Shown here in pieces: positions 1 through 11,154 of a stretch of 64,000 nt of DNA; position 1 is the stretch's first letter, and each line of letters starts with the position of its first letter. Under the pieces are notes generated by a model that had not been told where the DNA came from, ran no database searches, and was given only the letters and a program-made list of their open reading frames with translations. The translations under genes and the position numbers were made by a program. The stretch spans positions 496,001 through 560,000 of the forward strand of contig OZ023193.1 in NCBI GenBank assembly GCA_963995505.1. The letters are read 5' to 3'. The DNA comes from Hypericum androsaemum. Its lineage: Eukaryota > Streptophyta > Magnoliopsida > Malpighiales > Hypericaceae.

Positions 1-152
1 TTCCCTCAGTTTCAGAGTTTTTTTCTAGGACTTTTATAGCCTCTCAACTACAACAGTACAAAACACAAAAAGTATAGAAAATTCAGAGATATAGCTTGGC
101 CTTCTCAAAAAAATAGCTTGGCCTTCTCAGGCAGGCAAGTCCGAGTACGTTC

Positions 153-184
<32 letters not shown>

Positions 185-660
185 GCCCCTCGGTTCTTGC
201 GCTCTCTCTTTTGGCCTTTCTCCAACACTTGATTTAGGTACGGGCAAAATTAACAAGTGTTTGGTCTTTTCCTCGCTTTTTTTTATGAGCTGTTTCTATG
301 TCAGTTTATGAAGCTTAGAGAAAAGGGTGGTTGGAGAATTCCCAAGTATGTGACAAAATTAAGTTTCATATTTTGAGCTGTGTCTTGTTTCTCCTATTTT
401 TTTCTGTTGGTTATAGTTGTTGATGTACATGTTGTTGACTTTTTTCTCATAAGCGTTTACTTTATCGTTTTTGTTTTAATTTGATTACAAGATGTTCTTA
501 CTCTGTTTATAGTTTGCAAGGTTTAAATCCTGGTCTTCGAATTCAATCTCGAATTTCTTTCGTATCTTTTATCACTTGAGCCAGACTTAAACGTTCCCTG
601 GCTTGTGTTTTATTCTCTCTCTGTTTTGCAGCGGTATAGCTATCCGAGGAGGAGGAGGAG
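1..660 (+). promoter_or_regulatory. Upstream region and probable 5' UTR intron of the PEARLI4-like gene
   Basis: No coding region is visible. A CT dinucleotide run lies at about 158-184, a common feature of plant 5' UTRs. A donor-like GT follows TTTAG at 237-239 and a TTTTGCAG acceptor ends near 631, so a 5' UTR intron of about 390 bases just before the start codon is plausible. A purine-rich GAGGAGGAGGAGGAG directly precedes the ATG at 661. The UTR intron is inferred and rests only on splice-like signals. Confidence 0.4.
158..184. repeat. CT microsatellite
   Basis: An uninterrupted run of about 13 CT units in the 5' leader region of the PEARLI4-like gene. Confidence 0.9.
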
Positions 661-2726
661 ATGGCTTCAAACGAGAGGGTGCACCCAGGTTGTGTTAATG
701 CCGCCAATCCCTACCATGAATGTGGTGTGGCTTGTCTCGAGAAAATAGCCCAAGGACACGGCAAGAAGGATCACAAGAAAAAGTCTGGTAATTTCATCTC
801 CCCAATCACCAAGTTGCTGCTCAAGTTGGAAATGAATTGTAACACTACTTGGTCGATATGGGATGTGGTGTTGAGGATCTCATATCGATTAGTGCGAGTA
901 GGATGGGTTATTTTATCAGTGTTCGAGATTCTAACTTGTGGCACATTGAAAAATCTTTCCTGCAATCCCAATTCAATCCTAGTTGGACCATAATCGATAT
1001 ATATGAACCATATCCAACCCAAAACCTTATTCATACTCCGGTTCATTCCCTGCGAATAGAACCTCTGTCACACATGTTTAAATCTTCGTATCCAATCCAA
1101 AACATTATAGCCTATGCGTAGCTTGAGTGGAATTCATTATGAATTACATACTCCGGCACCTTTCTTGAAGCAGTGGTCATCCATGCCACTTTGATTCAAG
1201 GAAACTACTCGTTGTAATCTCTCTTTTGCTATTGTCCTAAAGCAACTAATCCTTACCATGAATGTAACGAAAACTGCCCTAATAGAATTCCAAATGCCAC
1301 TCCTCGTGGGAATGAAAATAAATCAGGTTTACCCCCTAATTTCTCACCTCCCCATTTGTCTGAGGGTGTCACGATCAATGAAAATGCTCAAATGGAAGTT
1401 GTATCAGGACAAACTTTGTTCTAGTAGTGTTCTTTCTTGTATTGTTAATGCAATGTTTGAAAGGATAGACCCTTGATCATGGTGCACTTGTTATTACTGC
1501 AGGTTCCATCCTTGGCGCCTCCCTGAGCTTCGGGAAGAAGAAGAACGGACCAGGATCGCGCCCACAGTCCCCTGGAGTGGTTGCCAATGGCTCTCCGGCT
1601 AAAGCTGTCTACCGCGACGGTCCTTCCCCTCGCATCCCGTACTCAGCTAAGAAGCAGGCCGAGTCCAACAACAGCCACTCTTCATCTTCATCTCATCCGC
1701 ATTCCGATGACAGTTACTCTCAGGATCGTCCCTTTGTCAAGGACTGCGTTCGGCCTTCTGAGATAGTGCCTGTATCTGGATTCATCATGGTAATGCTTCG
1801 ACTTCCCTCTTCCTCTTGATGATCAAGTTTTTATGATTCTTTTCTTGCTTGCCTCAAACCCTTTTGCCATCTTGCAGCCTGATGATAGCCCCAATAGCCC
1901 CCCGAATGGTAGCGTTGCGAGCTATGCGTTCGGGACACTTGCCACACCGAAAGAGAACAGAAAGATTTCAAATTCACCTAGGCCTGCCTCGCCTCCTGTT
2001 TCCAATGTTCCAGCTTCGCCTAAGGCAATTCCGTCGCCTGTTGCTAAGAACGCGGAGGAGTTCAGTCTGCCTGTTTTCAAGTCCAAGAAGTTGAGCATCT
2101 CTGGAATTTCGCAGGGCACGGATGATAGCGACTTGGAGGACTCGATCTCTGTTGTCTCGGACACTTATGTCACAATAGGAAAGTACCAGGTGAGACCACA
2201 TCTTGCATCTACTCTGCAAGCCGTCCTCGACAAGTACGGAGACATAGCTGCCAACTCGCGCCTCGAATCATCGTCTCTCCGCTCCTACCATCTCGAGTGC
2301 CTGTGCTCCGTGGTCCAGGAGCTGCAATCCACTCCCTTCAATCAACTGACCAGAGCCAAGCTGAAAGAAATGCTGGCTGTCCTGAGAGATATAGAATCTG
2401 CAAACATAGACGTCTGCTGGCTCCGCCGTATTCTCGACGAACGCTCGGACGTCATCGACCTAGGCAGCCGGTGCCAAACTGCTGAGGCCGAGAAGGAGGA
2501 GTGCGATAACACCATCGAATCAATGAAGCAAGAGCTGGAACTTCTCGGAGAGGAATTGGCCGAGAGAGAAAAGGCCGCTGCAGAGACGAAGGCGCGGATG
2601 GAGGACACGAGAACTCGGTTGCAGGAGCTGGAACTCGAAGCCTCTCGGTTGAATGAGACCATCTCCTATGCTAAAACCAAGCTGGAGAAGTACCACAGCA
2701 AGCCATTAGCAGAGGGGATCTTGTAA
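661..2726 (+). CDS. PEARLI4-family (phospholipase-like) protein
   Basis: Three exons are read: 661-787, 1503-1789 and 1878-2726, giving about 420 residues with consistent phases (1, then 0) and GT-AG borders. The N-terminal 42 residues carry a Cys/His pattern (C11, H19, C21, C25 within HPGCVNAANPYHEC). A Ser/Pro-rich low-complexity middle follows. The C-terminal region from about residue 240, beginning SDTYVTIGKYQVRP, ends in a long charged coiled coil (EKEECDNTIESMKQELELLGE and onward). This C-terminal block is what I recognise as the plant PEARLI 4 domain, annotated phospholipase-like from old similarity; no catalytic motif is visible and biochemical function is unknown. The immediate downstream neighbour is SYF2, as for the Arabidopsis paralogue AT2G16900. 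Exon 1 resembles exon 1 of SYF2 in length, phase and motif. Confidence 0.8.
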
Positions 2727-3423
2727 TAGAATTGCTTATAGAAACTCTGGTTTTGTGTTGTACTTGTAACCTTTTTTTTCCTCTGTTCTATTTATAACTT
2801 GTATAAGGGTGTTTGATTAAATTTGTATCGTATACTCTTCAGAGGAAGGGAAAAAAATTGTGTTAATATTTCATTCAATCTCTTCTGTAAAACTCCGACA
2901 TGAACATCTTAAAATGATTGACAAAATTTACCATCAATTATGTTATCAAAACTTAAAATCCGGTCTAAATACTTTTTATATACATTGAAAGCCCAAACGG
3001 GCCCAAATAACAATCAACTTGACCAGGCCGGCCCCAATCCTAAGGCCCAAGATTGACCCTCTTTATCCAAATTGAGAATCTTCTTTTGTTCTCCTATCCT
3101 ATTCCTATTCCTAATCGGGAATTGAATCAAAGTGAAGGGTCTTTAATATTTCTCAACTAAGCAAAGAACGGAAGGAAAAAAGAAAGTTCAAATCAAATCA
3201 AATCAAATCAAATCAAAAGGGGACAAAGACAAGAAGAGACAAGGCGAAGCCCTAGAGTAAAATCCCGTCGCTCGATCTCTCTCTTCCGGCATCGGAGCTG
3301 GTTCGTTCGCCTCTCTCTATTTTCCCTTCTAATCGTTTGCCGAACCTCGTTCACCGTATGCTTGATGCCTGAAGCTTTTTTAAACGGAATCTTAGGGTTT
3401 GTTAGGTACCGAACTTTGAGGAG
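2727..3423 (+). promoter_or_regulatory. Intergenic region with SYF2 promoter
   Basis: This holds the 3' end of the PEARLI4-like transcript and the SYF2 upstream region. Several GGCCCA/GGGCCC-type site II-like motifs occur at about 2990-3050, typical of promoters of housekeeping and growth genes. An (AAATC)n pentanucleotide run lies at about 3189-3217. No gene is seen. Confidence 0.45.
3189..3217. repeat. AAATC microsatellite
   Basis: About five to six tandem copies of a five-base unit, AAATC, upstream of the SYF2 start codon. Confidence 0.85.
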
Positions 3424-5129
3424 ATGGGCGGAGAAGAGAGGAGAGTTCACCCGGACTGCGTCAACGCGTCCAACCCGCACCACGAATGCGTCGAGTATTG
3501 CTTCTGGAGGATTGCCGAGTCCATGTCCCGTGGCGACGCCAGAGATGCTGGTAACTTTGTCTTGCTTTCGATCTGCTGTTTATTCTATTGGTTGGCGCTA
3601 GACCTGATTTGCTGAGTGAATTGTCGGTTTTGGTGAAAGAGTTGGTAGACGGTGGTTTTGCGTGAGTAAGATTGTAGATGATGGTTGCCATTACTATTCA
3701 GTGTGAAAAAAATGTCGCTATGATCTGGGAATTCGGTTTCTTGCGGGCCCTTGTTTGTTCCTTTAAGTTGGCCACGCTGTACGCTTCTGACTCTAGATCG
3801 GTTCTGTGTTTTTATTATTTGTTTCCTAGTACCTTGTTACCTAAGCTCAGCATTTCAATCATATAAGAAGATATTCCTCGAGCTTATGGTTTTATTTAGT
3901 TACCAGGCTTCTCTGTTAGCTTATCAGTCCTCTTTCCTGGTTTCAGGGGCCGTGTTAACTAAAGCTTCCAATGTGCCGACCAGTGCGCGTGTTCCTGATT
4001 CAGTTGAACAGCAGCTTGATGGAATACCAGACAATGATCAACAGTCTGATGGCAATGAAGACGATGCTGGGAAAGAAGATTTTGATGGAGACATCACAAA
4101 ATTAACTGGGAGGCAGAAAAAGCTTTTCGAATTGAGGCTTAAGATGGTAAACTATAAATAATTTGATGAGATAGAACATTGCTGTGTTAGTGGTCAAGAC
4201 CGAAATAATGACCTTTCTTCATTTTTTGCAGAATGAGGCAAGGAAAGCCAATCAAACTGCAATGGTAGCTGAAAAGAAGAAGATGGAACCACAAGAATCA
4301 AGGGGTGTTTCTAAGCAGAAATGGCTCGAGGATAGGAAAAAAAAGATTGGCAAACTTCTGGATGCTAATGGCTTGGACTTAACAAAGGCGTACATGCTGG
4401 ATACCCAAGAGGCAGCAGAGACCAAATACAAGAAGTGGGAAAAGGAGCCTGCTCCATCTGGTTGGGATGGTATGCCCTGAAACATCCTAGTCTATTCTTC
4501 TGACATTTCTTAAAGTTCCTACTTCCTACACTTTGTCACTACACTTTTACGCGTGTCTGATATTTCTTGATGCAAATACACATACACCATGAAACCTGAT
4601 TAATACTCAAATCTCAATTTTGTGTCTAAGATGCTCATCAGTGACTGTATCCCGGAATAATGTTTCATTTATTTCTTTCAACAGTTTTTAACCAGAAGAC
4701 ACTATACAATGCGTATAAGAAGCGGACGGAAAATGTTGAGGTTGACTTGGAAGAGTATAACAGAATGAAGGAATCTGATCCCGAGTTCTACCGTGGAGCC
4801 TCTAGTCTGCAGTACGGGAAGGTAGCATGTTGTCTATCTTTTTTTCTTCAGATTATGGATTTGAGGGGGATGCTGATGTCTTCTGTTTTTTGTTCTTGTA
4901 GGCACCAAAGGTCGCTGATGACAAGCTCAATAAAATGGTACAGGAACTGAAGGACAGAGAGGAGAAGCGCAACTCCTTCAGTCGAAGAAGAAAATTCCAC
5001 GAAGAGAAAGATATTGACTCCATCAATGATAGAAATGAGCATTTCAATAAGAAGATTGAGCGAGCATTTGGTAGATACACTTTGGAGATTAAGAACAACC
5101 TTGAGCGAGGAACTGCATTACCGGACTAA
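3424..5129 (+). CDS. SYF2: SYF2-like pre-mRNA-splicing factor (GCIP-interacting family)
   Basis: Five exons, 3424-3550, 3947-4146, 4232-4469, 4685-4821 and 4902-5129, join in phase to a protein of about 309 residues. The N-terminus has the plant-specific motif HPDCVNASNPHHEC with C12, C22 and C26. The C-terminal half is the SYF2 domain: lysine-rich helix around RQKKLFELRLKMNEARKAN, then WEKEPAPSGWDVFNQ, YNAYKKRT, and RREKFHEEKDID-like KFHEEKDIDSINDRNEHFN and the conserved ending FGRYTLEIKNNLERGTALPD. SYF2 is a component of the NineTeen/Prp19-associated activated spliceosome in the nucleus. Length and exon structure look normal. It is flanked by PEARLI4 upstream and PIP2 downstream, as in Arabidopsis AT2G16850-AT2G16900. 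Confidence 0.93.
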
Positions 5130-7555
5130 GGTATATACATGCTTCGATTATTCTCAAGTCACATTCTCTATTGGACCAAATCATTCATCAATGAAGGTGT
5201 ATTCTCTCATTCAGATACAATGTACTTCTTGGAAAGTAACAGCAATTGCTTTGCCAAATCTTCAGGCCCATCTATCCAAGGAAGAGACGATATCTTGGCG
5301 GTTTGGATTGCCTGTTGTCACCGTCTTGTAATCGCATCTCACGCCCCGAGTGCAAAGAGCTCTACGTGGTGAAGCACTAATCGGCACGCGTGTTTGAAAA
5401 TTGTGACATGAAATGTATGATATTTATGATTTGCCTGCTCCAAGGAGCTGCACTTTTGGGTTCTGAAACTTAAGCCTGAACTGCGTGTGCAGGTTCCATA
5501 TACCTCCATCCGTGTTTCGTACACCCTTATGTCAATTGATCTGTGTAATGTTTATCCTCGTAAAAAAAGAGAGAAACGATTCTGCCTACTGGAGCCTGTA
5601 AATGTTGAAAAGCTTTGTTCTTTTTGGCACGACCAACTTCGGCACCTTCTTGACGGAGGTGCACCACTCTGTGGTGGACCACGGTGGTGGTCCGCGGTCC
5701 AGCCTATAATGTCGGCTTTTCTGATCTCTTGAGGGCCGCACTCGGCTCCGCAAGAATTGAAAAGGGTGTGATACGTGCCGGCCGTCAATTGGCTCAGTCT
5801 AGTCTGAAGGACCACACTGTTGTTACCATCTTCTCCTCTTTGAACATTATAAAAGAATACCAGCAGCTACCCTTCCTCGGTATTCGCTGAATGATCCAAC
5901 CTAGACATGACCATTGTAGTTTGAATTGAATTTGTTCGAGTTCGAATTTGAACGAATTTAAATGTATCAAAATCTTGAATTGTATTCTATTCGTCCGAAT
6001 TACGAATCGTCAAATTCGAATCGAATTCAAATTAATTTTTAGTGTTAGTTTACCGAAAATTTGGAGTTTTTTTTTGTAGAAGAGAGGTGCGAGTCTCAAA
6101 ATTGAATGAGAAAAAAGGTCTGTAGGTGTTGTTTTGTATCTACATGATGGAATGGAGGGTTTGATTGCTTAGTTCGGAAGGGATGCAGATTGATGATGTA
6201 GATGATCTGGTCTGCTAGAATTGTGCAGGAGATATCAATGACTGATATTATACGAGGATAGTTCAACTTTGAATTGAATGTATACATGATCTGTTTCTGA
6301 TGGATAAATTTTAAATTTTCAATTCTCCATGTTTCATGAATCAGTGTTCTATGTTAGAATTCGATGTGGGAAATATTTGGTGATAAATTGGAAGGGAAAG
6401 CTCTTATTTCTTAAATAAGCGGAAAAAACAGAACATCGCCTGTAGATGCACGACACGTATGGAGGGTGGGGCCCGGGCCAGGGAGAATGCCATTACCAAT
6501 CTCTCTCTCTACTTTTGTCCATCCTCCTCCCTAGTCCTCTCCTATTGGTTGGACTTTAGTCCAAAAGTTGGTCGCCTGCATTTGCATCCATTTCAATGAC
6601 GGACCTTTCCAGAGAACTCTTGCATTTTTTTTTTAGGGAAACTCTTGCATTTTTTAAAGAGAGCATCTTTTGGCTCTTATGGCCCCATTTCGGTATCCGA
6701 GGACACCTAAACTGCTGGCTCTATTTCGGCATTTGAAGAAAGACTTCTCTTTTTTTTACGCCACTAGTCCTTAGTCCCAAAACATTAAAAAAATGAAAAA
6801 GCCCATAATGGCATATGTCCTTTTTGAACAGGACATAATGGCATATGTCCTAGCTTTTCAAAATACAATGAAAGATTTCATCAACAATTTTCTTCTATAT
6901 ATCCAAAAAATGCTCGAACGCTCGAGAAAATGCCTTAGTTCGGAGTTTCAAGTTGAAATTACATAAGCCACTGAGAAATTTCGCTACTTTGGAGTTTATT
7001 TTAAATCTTTTCAAAAATTCACCACTCTAGATTCCTATTTAGAGTTGATTTTTTTAATAATATATTTTTAACTTTCGTAAAATTTTAATCCAAAATTGTA
7101 AGAAGCGAATGAAAATCTATTACAACTTGACCTAACTCCTATTGGTCGCATGTCCAGAATTTGTTGTCTATGAGTTGGTGATAATTGAACTGTTTTGTAA
7201 TACAAGGCAGGAACTGGGTGTTGGTTTTATTGCATAGAGCATGCAGGAACTGCGCAAATTTTGTCGTAAAGCCAGCCGCAGGGAAGCAGAAAAAAAGAGA
7301 AACGGGCAAAACTTTTGGTGTCTACATGCAAAAACGACGGGACAGAAGAGACCCAATAATGAACAACAAGAAGAAGATTAAATTAAATGACTAAGCACAG
7401 AGAAAGGTCTTTAAACACCATCCACAGAGATTAGAAGAATAATAGTAGTCATAATTCACACGAGCAATCAAATTTAACAAAAGGCAAGCAAGGGCAATGG
7501 TCTTTCTTTTTTCACTTCTTCTTCTTCTTCAATTCATTCTCTCTCTTTTTTCTTT
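5130..7555. other. Intergenic region, no recognisable gene
   Basis: The first 700 bases probably include the SYF2 3' UTR. Short open frames at 5139-5890 show no family signature. A stretch near 5925-6030 is rich in GAATTCGAA-like words. An imperfect direct repeat of ATAATGGCATATGTCC occurs at about 6806-6821 and 6836-6851. Sequence just before 7556 is the 3' region of the minus-strand aquaporin. I see nothing else supportable. Confidence 0.5.
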
Positions 7556-9172
7556 CTAGTTGGTAGGATTGCTGCGGAAAGATCCCAACGCCTTGATAGC
7601 CGCGGCCCTGAGGATGTACTGGTGGTATGCAGCTGCTGCAAGTGCTCCAACGAATGGTCCAACCCAGAATATCCACTAAACCCCAAAGAAACAAAACAAT
7701 ATTATTTTTATTGGGTTATATTAATTTAACCGCGAGGCGAGATATATAAAAACGAAAGATTGATGAACAAACAAACAGGCACCTGGTCATCCCAGACTTT
7801 GTCATTGTTGAAGATAACAGCAGCACCGAAGCTCCTAGCTGGGTTGATTCCAGTTCCAGTGATGGGGATGGTGGCCAAGTGGACCACGAACACCGCAAAT
7901 CCAATTGGAAGAGGAGCCAACACCTATATATATTGCACAAGAATACCACACACAACAACTCCATCAAATCAAACAATGTCCGAATTCGGGTCCAGAGACT
8001 GAGAATGGATATACACGTACAGGGACATGGGAGTCGCGGGCGCTTCTCTTGGGGTCGGTGGCAGAGAAGACGGTGTAAACAAGCACGAATGTGCCGATGA
8101 TCTCGGCTCCAAGAGCGGAGCCCTTGGAGTAGCCAGGGTTCACGGAGTTAGCACCACCGCCTAGGCCGTTGTAGGAGTGCTTCATGAAGGCCTTCACCAG
8201 TCCAACACCGCAAATGGCACCCAGGCACTGGGCCACCATGTAGGCTACAGCCCTTATCAGTGACACTTTCCTCGCCAGGAACAGGCCCAAGGTAACTGCT
8301 GGGTTAATGTGACCACCTGCAACCCAAAAACAAAACCAAAATTATCAAAAAGTTATAGTTAGCTCATAAGTGGTACATACTAGTAAGAACAAGCAACTTT
8401 AAATAACCCTTCTAAAAAAAGCAACTTTAAATAAAACCCTTCTAGAAAAAAAAGCAACTTTGAGTAACCTAGAAGAGAAAGTCTCAACCTTGGTTTAACA
8501 CACGTTAATGCTCGAGTAGTAACCTTAAGATTTGACAAGAATATAGCTCAACAAGCATGTGAACCAACCAAGAACGGAAAAAAGGCAACAATAATAAACG
8601 TAAAAACAGATCTTTTTTGAAATTTAAGTAAAAAACAGTTCTTTCTATGCAAAAATAGAAAAAGCCTTAAACTTTGTACGAAAACAGGCAAACCAACAAG
8701 TGGGCAGTAGTTATTTCATAAGCTAGAGAATAATTAAGAAAGGGTTTTCTTGGTTCTTACTGGTCACTACGCTTGGTAAACTAAAAACTGGCTATTTCCA
8801 TGCAAAAAGTCCTAAACTTTGGACGAAGACAATGCTACAGAAGAAGTAACAAAAGGGTTTTTCTTGGTTCTCACCAGAGATACCGGCAGTGCAGTAGACG
8901 AGCACAAAGATCATGCCACCAAAGGCCCAGGCTATACCCAAGAGGCCAACCCCATCACATGCCTCAGTTTGCTTCTTGTGGCCAATGACGGTGGCTACGC
9001 AGACGTAGAGGAAGAGGAGGGTGGCTATGAACTCGGCTATAAGGGCTCTGTAGAAAGACCAGAGCTTCAGCTCGGCAAAGTCAAGGAGTGGAGCCGGTGG
9101 GGGGTCAACGTAGTCCTTCCCTGAATGGTGGTGGTGGTGGGCTTGGCCTTCCTCGCTCACTTCCTTGGACAT
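7556..9172 (-). CDS. PIP2: Plasma-membrane aquaporin, PIP2 subgroup (PIP2;7/2;8 type)
   Basis: Four minus-strand exons, 9172-8875, 8316-8021, 7923-7783 and 7675-7556, give 284 residues, the usual PIP length. Six membrane helices are evident. The two pore loops carry NPA at residues 104-106 (GGHINPAV) and 225-227 (GINPAR), and the selectivity-filter His213 and Arg228 are present, as expected for a water channel. [13 protein letters not shown] in the N-terminus and the C-terminal SFRSNPTN, with phosphorylatable Ser277 and Ser280, place it in PIP2, closest to the PIP2;7/2;8 branch. It transports water, and possibly hydrogen peroxide, across the plasma membrane. An unusual run of five histidines (12-16) lies in the cytosolic N-terminus. 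Neighbours match Arabidopsis AT2G16850. Confidence 0.96.
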
Positions 9173-9840
9173 TTTCTTCGGAGCTTAAGGAAAGGTTCTC
9201 TCGCTTTTGGTTGAAGTTGAAGTAAAATGGTAGGGAGCTCTTTCTTTTGAGGTTGGGTGGTGTTTTTATTAGTGAGCTGAGGAGAAAGGGTAGTAGCAGA
9301 GAGGCAATTAAGTAGGGTTCCGAATGAAATATGTGGATAAGGCAGTGGTATTTTGGGAATAAATAAATGGTTAAAAACAATATGGTACTTCTTAGTTTCT
9401 GTCATAACTAAAAAAGGACCATGTGTTGAGGCAAATATCAGTTATATTGTGTTTGGTAGAAAGAAAAATTAAGTGTGGTGAATTTAGTTAAAATTTTGAC
9501 ATAATTTATACCTTTTTTCACACTCCCTTTCTTTAACCTTACCTAACAAAGATTTGAAAATTCCCCTCAAAAAACAAAGATTTGAAATCTTGTGGTACCA
9601 AAAGTAACCGTGCCAAAAGTAATGATAAAGGTTTGCTTGTGTGGCATTATTGTAAAATAGGATGCTTTTATTTAGGGCATAATTTGAAGAAATTCAGGAT
9701 AATGTGTATTTTCTGAAAGAAAAAATTATAGTGATGTCATGAGCGAGTCTTTTCATTAGCTTCCCTCAAAAAAAGTATTTTCATTAGCTTTGATCCAGTT
9801 ACTGAATCCACGTCAACATGCTTAACTATGTTAATTAAAA
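9173..9840 (-). promoter_or_regulatory. Upstream region of the PIP2 gene
   Basis: AT-rich sequence preceding the minus-strand aquaporin start codon. A purine/pyrimidine-rich leader (about 9180-9320) is likely 5' UTR. No conserved regulatory element was identified with confidence, and no other gene is visible. Confidence 0.35.
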
Positions 9841-11154
9841 GGGCAAATTACCCTCACGTCCCTGGACTATGGTCAACCTCCCCCTAGGGTCCCTGGATTT
9901 TGGAAAATGATTGTCCCGTCCCTAAGTTTTGATGATAATAGACTCCCGGGTCCCTGGAGCCGGAATATTCCCTTTTCTCTGGCGAACCCCCACTTGAAAT
10001 GACCAAAATGCCCCTCCCCCACTTAAAAAAAATCCTCTCCCCCTCACCTTCTTCCCCAATTCACCTTCTTCCCGACAACTCCCACCACCAAGAACCAAAA
10101 TTAATTTCGGCGAACAAAAATAAAACCAGACAGATTGCTACTCCTTTAACCATCCTAAAACAATAACAAGACATCCAAATTATCACGTAAAGGCTCCAAC
10201 TGGACAATCAAAACAGACAGATTTTGAAAATTCCCAATTTAGGAGGAAGAAGAAACAACAAAGGAATAAGAACACCATCATCGGCTCAAGTAACCCAGCG
10301 GCGGTTCCCCTGAGAAGTATGAGAGAGTCGCCGGAGGAGGAAAGGGCGGCAAAGGAGGGAAGTAGGAGAGAGTCGCCGGAGGGCTTCTTCGGTCAGATCG
10401 AACAGGGCTTCTTCGGCTTCACCGCCAGGACCACAATGACGGCAAGGAGCATGATGGACCGCCTTGTCGGCCTCCGCCTCGACCTGCTTGGCGAGGGACT
10501 TGGCGACAGATTTGGAGGAAGAGAGGGAGGCATTCTTGGCCTTAGCGTAGAGCTGGGTCCCGCAGATGAAGTGGTGCTTGGATTTGGCTTTGACGGAGAA
10601 GCTAGCTTGAAGATGGAGATCGCTTGAACAACCTCGATTTTTGGCCCATCGGAATGACATCACCGTCTAGGGTTTCCTCAGATTCGTACAGGAACGACGG
10701 CACCATCGAACTCCGCCGTACGCGTTCGATCTCTTAGGCATGCATCACCATCTAGGGTTTTCTCGGAAACCCTCTAGAGATGAGCGGGGTGGCGCGAGAG
10801 GGGTCAGAGCGAAGGACGAGGGTGGTGGTGAGGGAGAGCTCTCGGAAACTCTCCGCTCGTCGTCGCCTTGATTTTAATTTTGAGTAATTAAAGAAATTTG
10901 ATAAATCTTTTGTTTGGAGATTGAAGATGAATTGGGGAAGAAGATGAAAAGAGAGAGAGATTTTTTATTTTTTAAGTGGGAGGGTATTTTTGTCTTTTCA
11001 GGTGGGATATCGCCGGAGAATATAGAATATTCCGGCTCCAGGGACCCGATAGTCTATTATCATCAAAACTTAGGGACGAGACAATCATTTTCCAAAATTC
11101 AGGAACCCTAGGGGGAGGCTGACCAAAGTAGAGAGATGTGAGGGTAATTTGCCC
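9841..11154. mobile_element. Mutator-like non-autonomous element A (1.3 kb, ~200-bp TIRs)
   Basis: The left end GGGCAAATTACCCTCACGT is matched by the right end as an inverted repeat, and similarity extends about 200 bases on each side with scattered substitutions. The flanks are TAATTAAAA (9832-9840) and AAATTAAAA (11155-11163), an 8-of-9 match consistent with the 9-bp target duplication of Mutator-like elements. The GC-rich interior (about 10.3-10.7 kb) has a 125-codon frame on the minus strand with an Ala/Lys-rich stretch. It looks like a captured gene piece, but I cannot name the donor. No transposase frame is present. Confidence 0.8.

Noticed and set aside
5552..5815. 87-codon frame downstream of SYF2
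   Set aside because: No conserved motif; overlapping frames on the other strand are equally open.
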